From Pilatotrama ljubarskyi (lineage: Eukaryota > Basidiomycota > Agaricomycetes > Polyporales > Polyporaceae): a DNA stretch of 64,000 nt. The notes under the pieces are model-generated. The model was not told the DNA's origin. It saw only the letters and a list, made by a program, of their open reading frames with translations, and did not search any database. The stretch is from assembly GCA_022385805.1 (NCBI GenBank), contig MU277678.1, positions 104,398 through 168,397 of the forward strand, in the 5' to 3' direction. Shown piece after piece: positions 33,808 through 49,655 of the stretch. The position numbers and the translations under genes were made by a program. Numbering within the stretch: position 1 is the stretch's first letter; each line of letters opens with the position of its first letter.

Positions 33808-34950
33808 TGCGCGAGATTTCGGCAACCAAAGCCGCAAGTAAGGACACGTAGAGACGTGTCTACGGGAGGATCTGTTGTTGGCGACGATATGGTCAGTCGC
33901 GCCACGACCATTAGGTAAGTATGGCGGCTATGCGCACCTGTTTCGTCTGAATCCGTTGCCTCTGTTACAGCGCTTGTGCGGGACGTTAGCTGGCTGTCCA
34001 GTATGCAGGGCGGGGACGCGTGAAGTGGACAGAATGGAGGGGGGCGAGTGGAAGGCAGCGCAGACGGTAGGCCGTGGAGAGAGACCTGCTATAACGCCGT
34101 GTTCCAACACATAATGGTCGTTTCGAACTCCGCCATACTAGCACTGCGCGTCGCGTTCTAGCGCCGCGTCCTCCGTTCTTCCCGTCGAACTCTCACTTCC
34201 GAACTCTGTGCCCATGCATCCCGTCTTCTCGATTGTATGCGCCTCTTCAATCGCAGTTCCCTTCTCGAGTGGGCTCAGCTTCGCATCCAGAGTTCGGTAT
34301 GGACGTAGGTGTACGGCGACTCGAAACTTGGGAGGACTCTCATCGCGGTAATGTTCTTGGTCAGGTACGGCAAATCCTATAGCTACCAGACTTCTCGGCT
34401 AGCGCTATGCGTGCAGTGAGCATCATGGTACTCCCTGGCCAGCTCAGTAGCGAGCTGGGACGGGTGACGGGCCCAGGTCTCCGGTGGGATCTCAGGATGG
34501 CTCTATTCGCTCTCTAAGACCCTCCGATGTCTCCTTGTCTGCAGGTCTGCGAGCTGTCGCAGCTCTACAGTATGCTTCAGTGGGAGTCATGCGCGAGACC
34601 CATCTATGTGAACCCTGATTATTGCGAAAGTTATTGCCTGCGCTGCGCCTTCGGAAGACGCTGAGTGGCAGGATGCATAGTTTCTATAACATAGCTACCG
34701 TCAGTACAGCATGCTGGAATACACGCAGTCAGAGTAGACGTAAGAGTGGTCGGATGCGATGTCTGAGCGGATCACCGCCGAGCGAGGAACCAAAGCAAGG
34801 CGATAGGCGCTGGGCGTCGAGTACAGCAGAGGAGGCGCCCAACTACGGACACCGCGTCTCTCTCACCTTCCCCCACAGTCTCCTCCCAGTCGTCTCTCTA
34901 TTCGTCGTCCACGGCGCCCGCAGTGCTACGTAACACCCCGGTGGTGCACA
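33808..34950. other. Intergenic region, 1.1 kb
   Basis: Divergent region between the C2H2 factor and the Pmp3-like gene. A frame at 34622-34933 has no domain and no conserved-looking sequence, so I leave it out. Confidence 0.5.
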
Positions 34951-35983
34951 ATGGTGGACCGCGCACGCTCGTACAACATTGACCTGACGCCGCGGAGGCA
35001 TCACGGTTATGCTGTCCTCCTTTTCATATTCGGGACGCTCTTCCCTCCGCTAGGTAATCTACAGTCTCTAGGCTCTTCGTCACTCAGACTTATACGAGCA
35101 TCCAGCCGTCGCAGCGCGTTTTGGGATTGGTACCGACTTCTGGTTGAACGTGTTTCTGACGATCTGTGGCTACATACCCGGTACGTTGTCGCTTTGTGCG
35201 ACGCCTCGCAAGTGCGCTCATGACATGCGCAGGGCATGTGCATAACTTCTATATCCAGGTGCATATGCTCGTCTTGCTCACCAATCCATCCCCTTCTCAC
35301 CATCTATCCTTCAGAACATCCGAAACAACAAGACCCATCGCAGGACTCCGAAGTGGATCCAGAAGTACGGCCTCGTGGATACTGCGGAGATCAAGCGCAA
35401 GGAACGTCGCTCCCAATGGGCCAACCGCTACAATGAACGCCTACCTCGCTCAGACTACGAGGGTAGGCCTTACGAAGAAGGACAAGAGGGAGGATCTAGC
35501 ATCGATCTTGCCTCGGAGGAACAGGGCACTGGCTCCCGCACCAACGGCGATGGAGGGTACTGGAACCCGCGCGAGGAGCGGTACTACGGCCAGAATGGCG
35601 ACTCCAACAGCGTTCTTACCGCCGGTTCCGGCCGCTGGCACTACCCCGCGAACTTTGAGGACGCCGTGCCGGCACCATCCCGCAAGAAGTCGAAGAAGAA
35701 GAAGGAGAAGAAGGACCGCTGGGCGCGCACGGAAGATGCGTACTCGTTACAGGAGGGTGACAGCTCGACCCGGCGAAGGAAGTCGAAGAGGAAGTCGAAG
35801 GCTGTCGCTGATGAAGACACGTACTCGCGACGCAGCGACTCGACGACGGGGTTCCCGGAGGATCCTGAGGGTGGGCTCTACGGCGACCGGCGCCCCACAG
35901 GCGGCCTCGATAGTCCAGAACGCGAACGCGAACGCGAGCCCTCCCGCACGACCGACGACGTCATATTCACCCACGAACTCTGA
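34951..35983 (+). CDS. Pmp3/UPF0057-family membrane protein with long cytosolic tail
   Basis: Small hydrophobic stress-related membrane proteins of the Pmp3 (YqaE/UPF0057) family normally have about 55 residues. Here the family core is complete: YAVLLFIFGTLFPPL, AVAARFGIGTDFWLNVFLTI then CGYIPGHVHNFYIQ, assembled from short exons with in-phase junctions at 35053, 35180 and near 35264-35320. It then continues into a hydrophilic tail of over 200 residues: NIRNNKTHRRTPKWIQKYGL, a Gly/Ser/Glu-rich part, a Lys-rich block (SRKKSKKKKEKKDRWART), and a Ser/Arg/Glu-rich end closing with DDVIFTHEL. Start ATG at 34951. Pmp3 proteins influence plasma-membrane potential and salt tolerance; the tail's role is unknown. 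Confidence 0.85.
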
Positions 35984-36476
35984 TCGCCGACGCGAATGCT
36001 GGACGGGCGGAGGTGCAAGGGGACTGGCCGGTGACGAGCACGTAGTAGAGGGACATCTGGTATGGCTGCCATTGACGACATCGTGGTGCGCAGAAGAACA
36101 TCGTTACGCTACATGTACTACTTCCATGACTTCGGTATTTATTCACCAGCTAATCGGCACAGTCCTTGGCAGAGTATGAACGCGACCTCCTGATCTGCAT
36201 TTTCAGGTACAACGTCCGCGCACACACAGCGAACCATTACTCAACAGCGGCCCCGGTTGGGAGAAGTTCTCACTTGCTGAGGGTGACAACTTCGCCCCGG
36301 GCTCCCATCAATGGCGTTATCATGCCTGTTCTCGGTATCATGGCACGCTGTATGCACATCTAATCAAGGCGACGTACCTCGAGAGCCGGTCATTGTAGCG
36401 GTCGCCACATGGACCACCTCGCGTATTTCCGTCGAGAAGTTCCCTTCGCTCGTTCCCTTTTCTCACCAGCCTGGCG
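35984..36476. other. Intergenic region
   Basis: 3' flank of the Pmp3-like gene and distal promoter of the PNGase A-like gene. No supported gene. Confidence 0.5.
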
Positions 36477-36483
36477 TATATAA
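36477..36483 (+). promoter_or_regulatory. TATA box of the PNGase A-like gene
   Basis: TATATAA, about 90 bases before the start codon at 36570. Confidence 0.6.
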
Positions 36484-36569
36484 CCCGAGGTCTCCAGCGC
36501 CATGTATGCAGTCCCCTCCGGTGCCCTCCAGTGCACGCTCGAGCGTACGGTGATCTCAGACCATCGCAC

Positions 36570-39036
36570 ATGTTTCCACCATTCGGTCAGTACCGCAGGG
36601 GCGCGGCCGCTGCATTGTTGCTCGCATCACTCGCCGTACGCGCGGCGGTGCTGGTTGACTTCCAGGTCGCACAACCACCTCCTTTGCCCCAGGATGCGAA
36701 ACAGTGCACCATCCAGATATTGCAGTACGTCTTGCACAGCTAGTTTCCTACGCGATGATCGGGCCCCTCATCCGCCCCGTGTAGACGGACCTTCGGATTC
36801 TCATTCGGATCGTGAGTTGCGGCAACTGAGCGTTGTTCACTGCATGTGGCTGAAGCGTTTGCGACTCCAGCCCTGAGATAGTGGAATTCACGTGAGTTAT
36901 GCGCCCGCTCTCCCTCAGTTAGCTCGGTTGACCAGAGCGAATGCCCAGGCCACCTACGGACTGTGGTGCTCCTGGTTCCTGGGCAGGCATCAGCTTGAAC
37001 TTCACAGTCACCTCCAACGGGACACAGTTCGATCGATTGGGTCGGTCTGACTTGCCTGCGCTTCTGCTTGGACATATTGTTGATGCGTCTCTGCCTTTCT
37101 AGGCATTTTCACCTTCCATAATGTCGAAAGTAGGTGTCTCATCCGCAGCAGCGGTTCCATGGTGAGGTCTGAGCTCTATTTTGCATGAAGTTTGGCGTAC
37201 GTCCACGCCCGAGCCTACTCGCGGGGACGGTATCATCTGGACGTACTTGAAGGACGTCACCCGGTATACTCCGCTCTTCGCGAAACCAGGCACCTTCATA
37301 TTGCAGCTGGACAACCTATTGGAGACCGGTCTGGACGGGCAATATGCCAGTATGCCGTCCTTCGTTGGTCCCGTGCGTTCATCTCTGACATGCGAGCGAA
37401 GCTACGCTTCACGCGACCTTCTTTGCGTCTTCTGCGCGCCATCCGCCGGCGCCGAAGGCCAACGAGATCATACCTGTGACCACCCTGGCCAACGACACCG
37501 GAAATGAAGCATCTGTGCCGCCTGTCTTCTCCGTACGTCCATGTACGCGAAGGGTCCTAGCCGCTTTACTCACGATGGCCCTTAGCTGAACGTCACCGTG
37601 CCACGGAACGCGGTGCAGATCTTCGCTGAACTTTACGCATCGGGCAATGGCAATGAAGAGTTCTGGGTGAGTTGTGCGGCCTGCTATGATCGCGACCTTC
37701 TCCTGAGAGGAATTGGCCAGTACTTCAACACTGCCAATCAGTTCCTGTCTGCACTACCCAATGGCTTCACCTTTGGCGATGGTCCGTTCCGTGAAGTTCG
37801 GATGCTGGTCGACGGCCAGGTGGCCGGAGTCGCGTTCCCGTAAGTCGTTTCGAGCAGTGCTCACTGCTCCGCCCACTAACTCCGTTCCCAGGTACGCGGT
37901 GATATTCACAGGTGGTATAGTACCGACTGCTTGGAGGTGAGCAGTGCCTCAGGACAGACCATAGGTGATGGCATGAATCTTCGTCCTACTAGGCCGATCA
38001 CGTCGTATGGAGCCCTCGACCTGCCTACCTACTTCGTTGACTTAACGCCCTTCGTCCCGGTGCTAACGGATGGGAAGCCGCACAACATCAGCATCGACGT
38101 GGTCTCTGCCGAGAGCGACCACGCAATCAACCAGAACTGGTTTGTTTCGGGCAACTTGCAAGTCGTCACGGATCCGTCATCGAAGCCGACGACCGGCAAG
38201 ATCACGAAGTACGAGGCCTCTCCCTTCGCCGTGTCGAAGACCACCGGCAGCGTGGGCGACAACGGAGATGTGAACGTCACCGTGTCGGCGACGCGTAACA
38301 TCCACATCGAGGCGGAGATTACCAGCGGAAGCGGGAGGACGACGCACGTGGTGTGGTCCCAGAACTTGCAGTTCTCCAACACGCAGAACTTCTTGGACGA
38401 CCTCAACGTTCAGGTACGCACTCGGCTGAAGGCGCTGTGATGACAGACATTGACAGTCCATTAGAACATATTCCAAAGTGCGAGCGGATCTTTCCTGTCG
38501 ACGCATAACGGCGTTCCATCGCTGGTGGACACGTTCTCGTACCCTCTCAACATCAACTTGACCAATCTCGTTCCGGACGGCAGCCAGTGTATGTCTTCTT
38601 AGCTTGTTCACTCAGAGACTCCCCGAGACTCATGACATGACAGTCATAGCGAACTTCGACCACTCGTATGAACGGACATCGTTGCCCGCGCCTTTCATCC
38701 TGGGCTCGACAATACACGAGCGCCAGCTTGCCAGTACGTCGTTTTCATCTTCGACTGTCCGGGTGCCATAGTCACATCGCTCCAGGTGGATTCTTCCACA
38801 TAGCGTCGACGGGAAACACCGGGAACGGCACGAACTCCAACACGTTCTCCTACGTCGACCTGGCCGGGAATACATACGACAGGGAGGTCACTGCGGTGAA
38901 CAACAATATTACCTCCGACCATCAGGGTGGCACGCTCGCCCCTCGCAGTGCACTTGCTCTACCCAAGTTTAGTCCTCAGACGCCGCTCGTCATGGCGAAG
39001 CCGAGGCTGCCTGGAGCACGGAAGATCGGAAACTAG
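36570..39036 (+). CDS. Secreted peptide-N-glycosidase A-like protein
   Basis: Resembles the PNGase A (peptide-N4-asparagine amidase A) family, which removes N-glycans from glycopeptides, including plant-type glycans. The ATG at 36570 opens MFPPFGQYRRGAAAALLLAS, a signal peptide. The body is split by many introns: TVPRNAVQIFAELYASGNGN, GFTFGDGPFREVRMLVDGQV, AGVAFPYAVIFTGGIVPTAW followed by RPITSYGALDLPTYFVDLTP, then NISIDVVSAESDHAINQNWF, THVVWSQNLQFSNTQNFLDD and the C-terminal SFSYPLNINLTNLVPDGSQ and SYVDLAGNTYDREVTAVNNN. Several N-x-S/T sites fit a secreted glycoprotein. The family call is good; activity and substrate are inferred. Some exon borders in the first 1 kb are not resolved. Confidence 0.82.
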
Positions 39037-39343
39037 TAGTGACCGCAGTACATGGAATACCCCACGATTGTATTGCGATCGTTGAGATCGTCACCTCCTC
39101 GGGACATACATCGAACACTAGCATCGTACCCAAGCGAGCCAGTGAACCCGCCGCACCGCACCTCGGCGCCGCTCCTGTCCTTGGAGAGTATAGTTATCTA
39201 CCGCAATTTCATGACACACGTTGCGAGGCGATGAGGCCCCGCGATCTCCGTGTTGAACGGTATGCAGCGCATGGCTGGCTGGCTAGAGTGGCTATCTGGT
39301 GAAGATAGCGTCTAGGTGGTATTCGCTCTGTCGGCGAAGGTCT
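39037..39343. other. Intergenic region between convergent genes
   Basis: Only 307 bases separate the PNGase A-like stop and the C1-THF synthase stop. Nothing else is seen. Confidence 0.55.
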
Positions 39344-43101
<3,758 letters not shown>

Positions 43102-43164
43102 GGTGCGTAGGTGGTGGAGGGAAGAGAGGGCAGGGCGAAAGGGAGGCTGCAGGAATCGCCGCAT

Positions 43165-43530
43165 CTCGAATTCCCTTTAGAGGCAGGCAGGGGAACGACG
43201 CGTAGCGCGCGATTGGCTCGCGTTTGGCCCCGTGCTCTCACGACGCCTGCGACTCTGCGCGTATTTTCTGCGGATTTTTCGCGTTCGCGTCGAATGGACT
43301 GGAGGAGAGACAAGAACAGACCAGCGGCAGAGTCGTCGAGTCACACTCCCGTTCGAAGAGGGAACAGCTGCACAGAGTAAATACGCCGACTCTTTGCAGA
43401 AGTGCCCCACGTGACCACGTCCCAAAATTTCCCGAGTCGGCTTCCAGCGCTGCCAGCGTCTTGCTCACCTCCGTCATCCATCCGTCCACCGACCTCCTCC
43501 GTCCATCCCATCTTCCTCCCGCTCATCGCC
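43165..43530. promoter_or_regulatory. Divergent promoter, C1-THF synthase and mitochondrial GrpE
   Basis: The two genes start back to back across this stretch, 366 bases if the upstream ATG of the synthase is used. No TATA box is evident. No gene lies within it. Confidence 0.55.
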
Positions 43531-44387
43531 ATGTTCAACGCCCAAGCTGCTCAAGTCTTTCGCTCATGCACCGTCGCGCTCTCGTCACGCACGCTGGCCC
43601 GCTCTTCTACGAGCGCCGTCGCGAGGAGAGCTGCGCTCGGGATGAGGTCACGCTATTACTCAGACGACAAGTCGCAGTCGACGGCGGAGCAGTCGGAGCA
43701 GTCCAACAAGGCTGAGACGGAGAACAGCGATGCTGAGGCAAAAGAGAAGGATGAGGTCGAGGTATCGCCGGAGACCTCGCTTCTACACAAGCTCAAGGCA
43801 GAGGAGGCGAAGGTCGCTGACTGCATGGTGAGTATACAGTAGCTAGCACTATCCGACAAAGAGCTATCGCTGATTGTATCTCATAGAGCAGGTTACGGTA
43901 CTTGCAGGCCGACTACCTCAACCTCCAGCGTAACGCTGCGAGGGAAAAGGAGCAGGCACGCGACTTCGCGATCACCAAATTCGCCAAGGATCTCCTTGAG
44001 ACCGTCGACGTTCTCTCCATGGCTCTGAAATCCGTGCCAAAAGAGCTCGTCCACCCGCCTCAGGAGAATTCCGATGTCGCTTCTTCACAATCCTCCCCCT
44101 CCAACCCCCCTGCCGAGAAGTCAGCGGAGGCGTACCTCAAGGAGCTCTACGAGGGCGTTGAGTCGACGCAGCGGTTACTCCTGCACACCCTTTTCAAGCA
44201 CCACGTCAAGCCTTACGATCCCGTCGGCGAGAAGTTCGACCCCAACTTGCACGAAGCGCTTTACCAGGTGCCTATCCCGGGGAAGGAGCCCGGAACCGTC
44301 TTCGACTGCCAGAAGGTCGGCTACATGATCAAGGACCGTGTCTTGCGCGCCGCGCAAGTCGGTGTCGTGCAGGATACCCAGTCATGA
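43531..44387 (+). CDS. MGE1: Mitochondrial GrpE-type nucleotide-exchange factor
   Basis: Exchange factor for the mitochondrial Hsp70 in protein import and folding. The ATG at 43531 opens a Ser/Arg/Ala-rich presequence (FRSCTVALSSRTLARSSTSA) ending near RSRYYSDD, a typical matrix-cleavage neighbourhood. After an acidic linker and the coiled-coil start (LLHKLKAEEAKVADCM), one intron joins to SRLRYLQADYLNLQRNAARE. The family core follows: KFAKDLLETVDVLSMALKSV, LKELYEGVESTQRLLLHTLF, FDPNLHEALYQVPIPGKEPG and GYMIKDRVLRAAQVGVV. Length and motif order are normal for GrpE. It converges on the PheRS gene with about 107 bases between stops. Confidence 0.95.
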
Positions 44388-44494
44388 TGAACATCCGCGG
44401 AGGAGATTTGTGTGGCATATCGGTCAGATGCCGTATGTCGGGTGAGGGGAGGAGCGGTGTGGTAGACCATTAACGTAGTATCATGACCACTAAT

Positions 44495-45967
44495 TCAACG
44501 AATCTCTACTCCGAATCTGTCCTTGAGGGTGGAGATGACCTGTGCATGTATGGCATTCGCTTCCTCATTGGACAGTGACCTACATACGTTCCACGTTCAG
44601 TACGGACTGCGCATGTTTTCAACCAGAACTCACCTATCCATGGAACAGTAATTAATACGGTAGCACTTGCTGCTGCGATTTGTTTTTGGGTGCGTGAACG
44701 AGTCAATCTGCCGCTCAAGGTCAGCACCAGAAACGGAGCGACACATGGGTAGAATCGCACCAGCACAACGTCTTGTACCAAGTCTCCCGCAGTGTCGCGG
44801 ACAAGGTCGCAGAAGTCGTTGTCGTGCAGTCCAGAGTCCGGCAGCCAGAAGCTCACGTCCTTGTAGCACGCCGGGTATTTTGAGTACGGCTTGAAGGTCG
44901 TGATTTCCCCAGCCCTGAACTGAGACGAGAAGCGCGGATCTTGCGACCAGAACAGCCGGATGTCAGGTATCGAGAACAAGATCATAGCAATGCGTTCCAG
45001 CCCAAGACCAAAAGCCCAGCTGATGCTGTCCCGAACCCCTGCGACAGCTGCGTGAAGCGACCAGGAGACCAGAGGCAGAGTCAGACGTACTTGCGCGATC
45101 CAGCGTTTGCTGCTGGACGACTCCGCACCCAAGGATCTCGAGCCACTTTCCGCGGAAAAACACTTCGACTTCATAGCTTGGCGTCGTGAACGGGAAGTAG
45201 GCCTCGATCCAGCGTACTCGCAGAGGCTCGCCCTCGCCGACGCCTGCCCGATCACCGAACAGGGTCAACATGAGGCTGTTCAGCGACAGCTTCAGGTTGT
45301 GCGCGACGAGCTCCGCGAGGACAGGGTCGTGCACGTCCTGCCGCGGATTCGACGCAGTGATATGCGGGACATCCTCTATCACAATTTTCGACCGCGCGAG
45401 GTGTTGCGAGAGTCGCGCATTGTCTTCTTCCAGCTCGGCCTTCCCGTTCGCGTCCGCAGAGAAGACGCGCGCGCCTTCCATCTGGTGGAACACCGGGTAG
45501 TGCGACGCGTCAATCTCGTCGCGTCGGTACACGTCCGCGGAAAGCAGCCACTGTCGCTCTCCACGCGCGAACACCTCGACCTCATGCGCGGACGTGTGCG
45601 TGCGGAGCATGAGGTCCCGGTTGATGTAGTAGCTGTCCGTCGCAGCGCGTCCAGGGTGATCCGGGGGAAAGCCCAGGTCGTCGAAGTTTTGTGCGGGCGT
45701 GACGATGGGCGAGAAGCCCGTCATGGAGTTGAAGTCGCGGAAGTGTGAGGATATGAGCATTTGAAGGATGCCTAGGGGGTGAGAGGGGTTCATGTATAGG
45801 TTACGCCCGACCTTGTCAATTATAGAGGATGTAATATTCGTAGTCTGGTCCGTTGGGTACTGCTTCCCGAGGACAGAAACGGTCGCGGGTGTCGAGTAGC
45901 ATCTCCGTAGCTGCACCGTGCGAAGGATATGTCGAGGAAGACGCGGTCGGCAGGTCATGACAGCCAT
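44495..45967 (-). CDS. Mitochondrial phenylalanyl-tRNA synthetase
   Basis: Monomeric class II synthetase charging mitochondrial tRNA-Phe (yeast MSF1, human FARS2). The ATG at 45967 opens a basic presequence ([20 protein letters not shown] then RRCYST). Catalytic landmarks are [60 protein letters not shown] (motif 2), [20 protein letters not shown] and motif 3 [20 protein letters not shown]. The C-terminal anticodon-binding FDX-ACB domain is seen in [31 protein letters not shown] and the end [20 protein letters not shown] then FGVEIR, with stop at 44495-44497. A second Met at residue 4 could also serve as start. Confidence 0.93.
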
Positions 45968-46187
45968 GGCGGTAGACGGTAGTAGCGTCCTACCTCTAGG
46001 AGAGGTTGACGGCGTGAGCACAAGCAGTCTAGCAGAGCAAGCGCCTATAGTCCACCGGCGCTCGGCGAGTTCGATCGTTGTGTGTGAACGCGCGCTCAAC
46101 TTTATAGAGTACATCGTAGTGGTTCCGTGTGCAAAGAGCATGAAGATGCGATATGACAGCACGGGCATGCAAGAAATACCTCTATAT

Positions 46188-47863
46188 CTACGTGTACTTG
46201 ACCCGCAACGAGAGATTGAAGGGGAGGGTTGTAGCAGTCACCGTGATCTCCCCGCCGTCCGGCACCAGCTCCGACACCTTCTTCTCCAGGTTCGGACGCG
46301 TCGCCTCTTCAAGCTGTGGTGGCGCCTGGAAGTAGATCTGTTTGCCAGGTGCGGAAAGAGATGGCCTCTTGATTTGGCTGTGAGGTATCGGTCAATGCTC
46401 CGATTATGTCGGTGTAGAGGTGGTACGCACATGTCTTGCCTCTCCACAAGCATTTCAATGAGCCGATCTACAGTCCATTCCTTGCTAATGGTGATGTCGA
46501 GAGACTCGCCACCGCACACAGGACAGTCGTCGCGCTTCTCATGTTCAAAGGTGTAGGAATACACGCCATCCGTACCGATGAGCATGAAGTAGTTATTCAG
46601 ATACGCCGCAGAGCTCGTGGCGATCTTGAAGGCTTCATTGCAACATGATGCTAGTAGTTGCAGTGTGAGCTCATATAATTCGGCTAACGTCGCGATTGTC
46701 AATGAAATGGCGCGCACCTGCAATGATCGCGTTCGTAGAAGCGATAGCGGGGATGATGTTCTTTACCACTCCTTGCGTGAGCGAGTATGTGACGCCCTCA
46801 ATCTTGAACTCCTGCGCACGGCGAAGTGCGACCTGGTACAGCCATTGGATGTGTTCCGGGTTATCGGTGTCCATCTTCTTCTCTGGAAGATCGTCAGTAC
46901 ACAACAATCAGAAGTGAAGCTTTGAGCGTACCTCCATGTACGCGCGGCCATTCTAGTACTGATGCCCACTCTATGCAGTGCTCGGGCAGTCGTGGTGTGT
47001 TCGCGATAGTGCAAATAGGGAACGCGGTTGGCTTGTTGAGCATGTCCAAGGAACATTCGTAACATGAGGTCACGGTAGGCAGGATGACACGAGCTTGACC
47101 CTTGAAGCCTGCGGTAGCTCAGTCAGAACCCGGACCTGGTGACAGATATCATGGGCGGACCTTCAGTACCGCCATCGATGAGCGGCTTCAAGCTTTCGGG
47201 GTTCTCAGGATCGACCATATTCACGAGAGTCGCGTTGATCCATCGTCGAGCCTCAACGGAATCTAGCCCACAGATGACGAGGTTGAACTGCATATAGTAG
47301 TCCTCATCCTTGTCCTGGATCTTGCCAAAGTACCTACGGTGAGGTTAGAGTACTGAGCGGCTGGTGGCTGAGTGGATATACATACGGAGTGACCTTGACG
47401 CCGGGGACACGGTTCATGATGAACTCTGCAGCCACAATTGCTTTGGACTTCCCGACGTCCTTTTGTCTGAACGCATGTCAAATGATGTATATGAATTTGA
47501 GTAGTCGCACTCACCTGAAGAGAAACTGACGGTTCAGGTTGCTAATGTCGATCGTGTCCATGTCTATTACATGAATGTCCTTGAAGCCGGACAAGGCCAG
47601 GTTGGCTAGGATCTCGCAACCAAGGCCACCCGCACCGATCACCAGAATCTTGCACTTGTTCCTCAGGAAGTCTTTCACCTACAAGTTCCATTCACTTCAC
47701 CGATCCAAGAAGCAATAGATGCATGCTAGCTGACCTCATCTCCTGCGAGGAACGATGGATCGGTACGAGGCCCTGGCCTTTCGAGTATCTGGTCGATGTG
47801 GTAGTAGCGGCCCTCCCAGTCAGCCGAGGACGCGTTTCCATTAATAACAGCAGCAGCAGCCAT
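46188..47863 (-). CDS. UBA3: NEDD8-activating enzyme E1 catalytic subunit Uba3
   Basis: With Ula1/NAE1 it adenylates NEDD8/Rub1 and passes it to Ubc12, which in turn modifies cullins. The start ATG at 47863 is followed by a run of Ala and [20 protein letters not shown]. The nucleotide-binding site is [20 protein letters not shown] with [18 protein letters not shown]. Then come KQ-type [20 protein letters not shown], the zinc cysteines in [10 protein letters not shown] and CPVCGG, and the catalytic cysteine in [11 protein letters not shown]. The C-terminal E2-binding domain ends [16 protein letters not shown] at 46188. The coding sequence has about nine exons. It diverges from RCL1 across 219 bases. 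Confidence 0.94.
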
Positions 47864-48082
47864 AACGCAGGCTGAAATGATAGAAGGAAGGAAGGCAGTC
47901 GTAGGGGCCGCCCAAGAGCGAGCGGGTGCGCGGTGTGGTCGAGGCAAGGTGCAGTAGTCATCTAAGCGCCAGATGCATCCGGGGTACATGGGCGCTTCTT
48001 ACTTTTTGATCGAGGAAGGCTTGCACGGGCGCGTATTTGATTATTGCCTCTTCGTCCTCTACCGTCCTCGGCTTAATCTACA
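47864..48082. promoter_or_regulatory. Bidirectional promoter, UBA3 and RCL1
   Basis: The start codons of these divergent housekeeping genes are 219 bases apart. No TATA box is obvious. Confidence 0.6.
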
Positions 48083-49564
48083 ATGGCCCAAGCACCGACG
48101 GTCTTGCACTTTAGCGGTCATCAGTATCTCAGGCATCGGCTTGTTCTATCTATACTTAGTGGAAGGCCCGTTCGTATCGATAAAATCCGCTCGGATGACA
48201 AGAATCCTGGTCTACGAGGTACTCAGACAGTTCACTCTACTGCTGGGCTCGATGCTCACGGAGGCTTTGCCCGTTGTAGACTATGAAGTTAGCCTACTAA
48301 GGCTGTTAGAACGTGTGACGAACGGCACCGTGATCGAGATATCTGTTACTGGTCAGTTGCCTGCTCCCTCTCCGTCAAGCGACCCTCATTGGCTCTCCAG
48401 GTACCGCTATTTTGCTCAAGCCCGGAATCATTGCCGGAGGATCGGTCACGCACGAGTGCCCGCTCTCTCGCTCTGTAGGCTACTTCTTGGAGCCCGTCAT
48501 AATGTTGGCACCGTTCGCGAAGAAGCCGCTACAATTAACCTTGAGGGGGATTACCACCGACGAGCACGACCTCTCTGTGAGTACCCGCGACATTCTGCAG
48601 ATCTGTATATGCTCAACGTTCCTACCATGCAGGTCGACATCATCCGCACTGTCACCTTGCCTCACTTGCAACTGTTTGGCGTATCCGATGGGCTAGAGCT
48701 ACGAGTGGGTATTCAATATACGACACAAGGACAAGTATTCATCATGCCTTCGCAGATCAAAAAGCGAGGGAGCCCACCCTTAGGGGGTGGCGAAGTGCAA
48801 TTCCTCTGCCCGATCGTAAAGCAAGTGAAGACGTTGAATTTCGTTGACCCAGGGAAGATCAAACGGATACGCGGCATCTCGTAAGTTGAGAGATTCACCC
48901 TATCAGTACATCGAGTAACGTTGTATAGACATGCGGTCCGGGTCAACCCTCAGTTCTCCAACCGCATGATCGAAGCAGCTCGCTCCGTCCTCAACCGCTA
49001 TATACCCGACATATATCTGTACTCTGACGTCTATAAGGGAGAGGAAAGTGGAAAGTGTGTGGTCCTGCTGCAAATCATGAACTACTCGCTGATATGATCA
49101 CTAGGTCGCCCGGTTATGCGCTGACTCTCCTCGCGGAATCTACGACCGGCGCAATGCACTCCGCTGAGGCCATGTCGAAACCGGGAGTACCGCCTGAGGA
49201 TATCGCGCTCCTGGCTGCAAGATCTCTTCTTGCAGAGATTCGAAGAGGAGGCGCTGTAGATAGGCAGCACCAAACACTGGTGTTGTTGTTGATGGTTCTC
49301 GGAAGCGAAGATGTAGGCCGGTGTAGGATGGGTGAACCTACGGCGCGAACGTGAGTCGTCTTGCAGGATCACTAGCAGCATTGCCTGAGCTGACGCGATG
49401 TCTTTGCTTCCCGTTGTAGGATACAATTCTTGCGCGACGTGAAGGAAGCCTTCGGCACTGCGTTCAAAATCGCTCCCGCCGATCCCTCCGACCCAGAGTC
49501 AACGGACCTCATCTTCTCTTGCTACGGGGTCGGCTACGTCAACGCCAACAGGTCACTGGCATAG
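48083..49564 (+). CDS. RCL1: RNA 3'-phosphate cyclase-like protein Rcl1 (ribosome biogenesis)
   Basis: Nucleolar factor that, with Bms1, is needed for early pre-rRNA cleavages leading to 18S rRNA. The ATG at 48083 begins MAQAPTVLHFSGHQYLRHRL then VLSILSGRPVRIDKIRSDDK. Exons continue with DYEVSLLRLLERVTNGTVIE, KPGIIAGGSVTHECPLSRSV, YFLEPVIMLAPFAKKPLQLT, the internal block KKRGSPPLGGGEVQFLCPIV, VNPQFSNRMIEAARSVLNRY, ESTTGAMHSAEAMSKPGVPP, and the end LIFSCYGVGYVNANRSLA. It lies closer to the Rcl1 branch than to the true cyclases. Stop at 49562-49564, 91 bases from the NPR2 stop. Confidence 0.93.
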
Positions 49565-49655
49565 TAGTCTGTGTCTGATCTGCCGTTACTTCGTCACGAC
49601 CGGGTCGACGGTCTTGATTATAGACATACCAGCAAGTATAATAGCCGTACACCTC

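Noticed and set aside
34622..34933. Open frame of 103 codons before the Pmp3-like gene
   Set aside because: No homology or composition signal; the conserved Pmp3 core starts cleanly at 34951.
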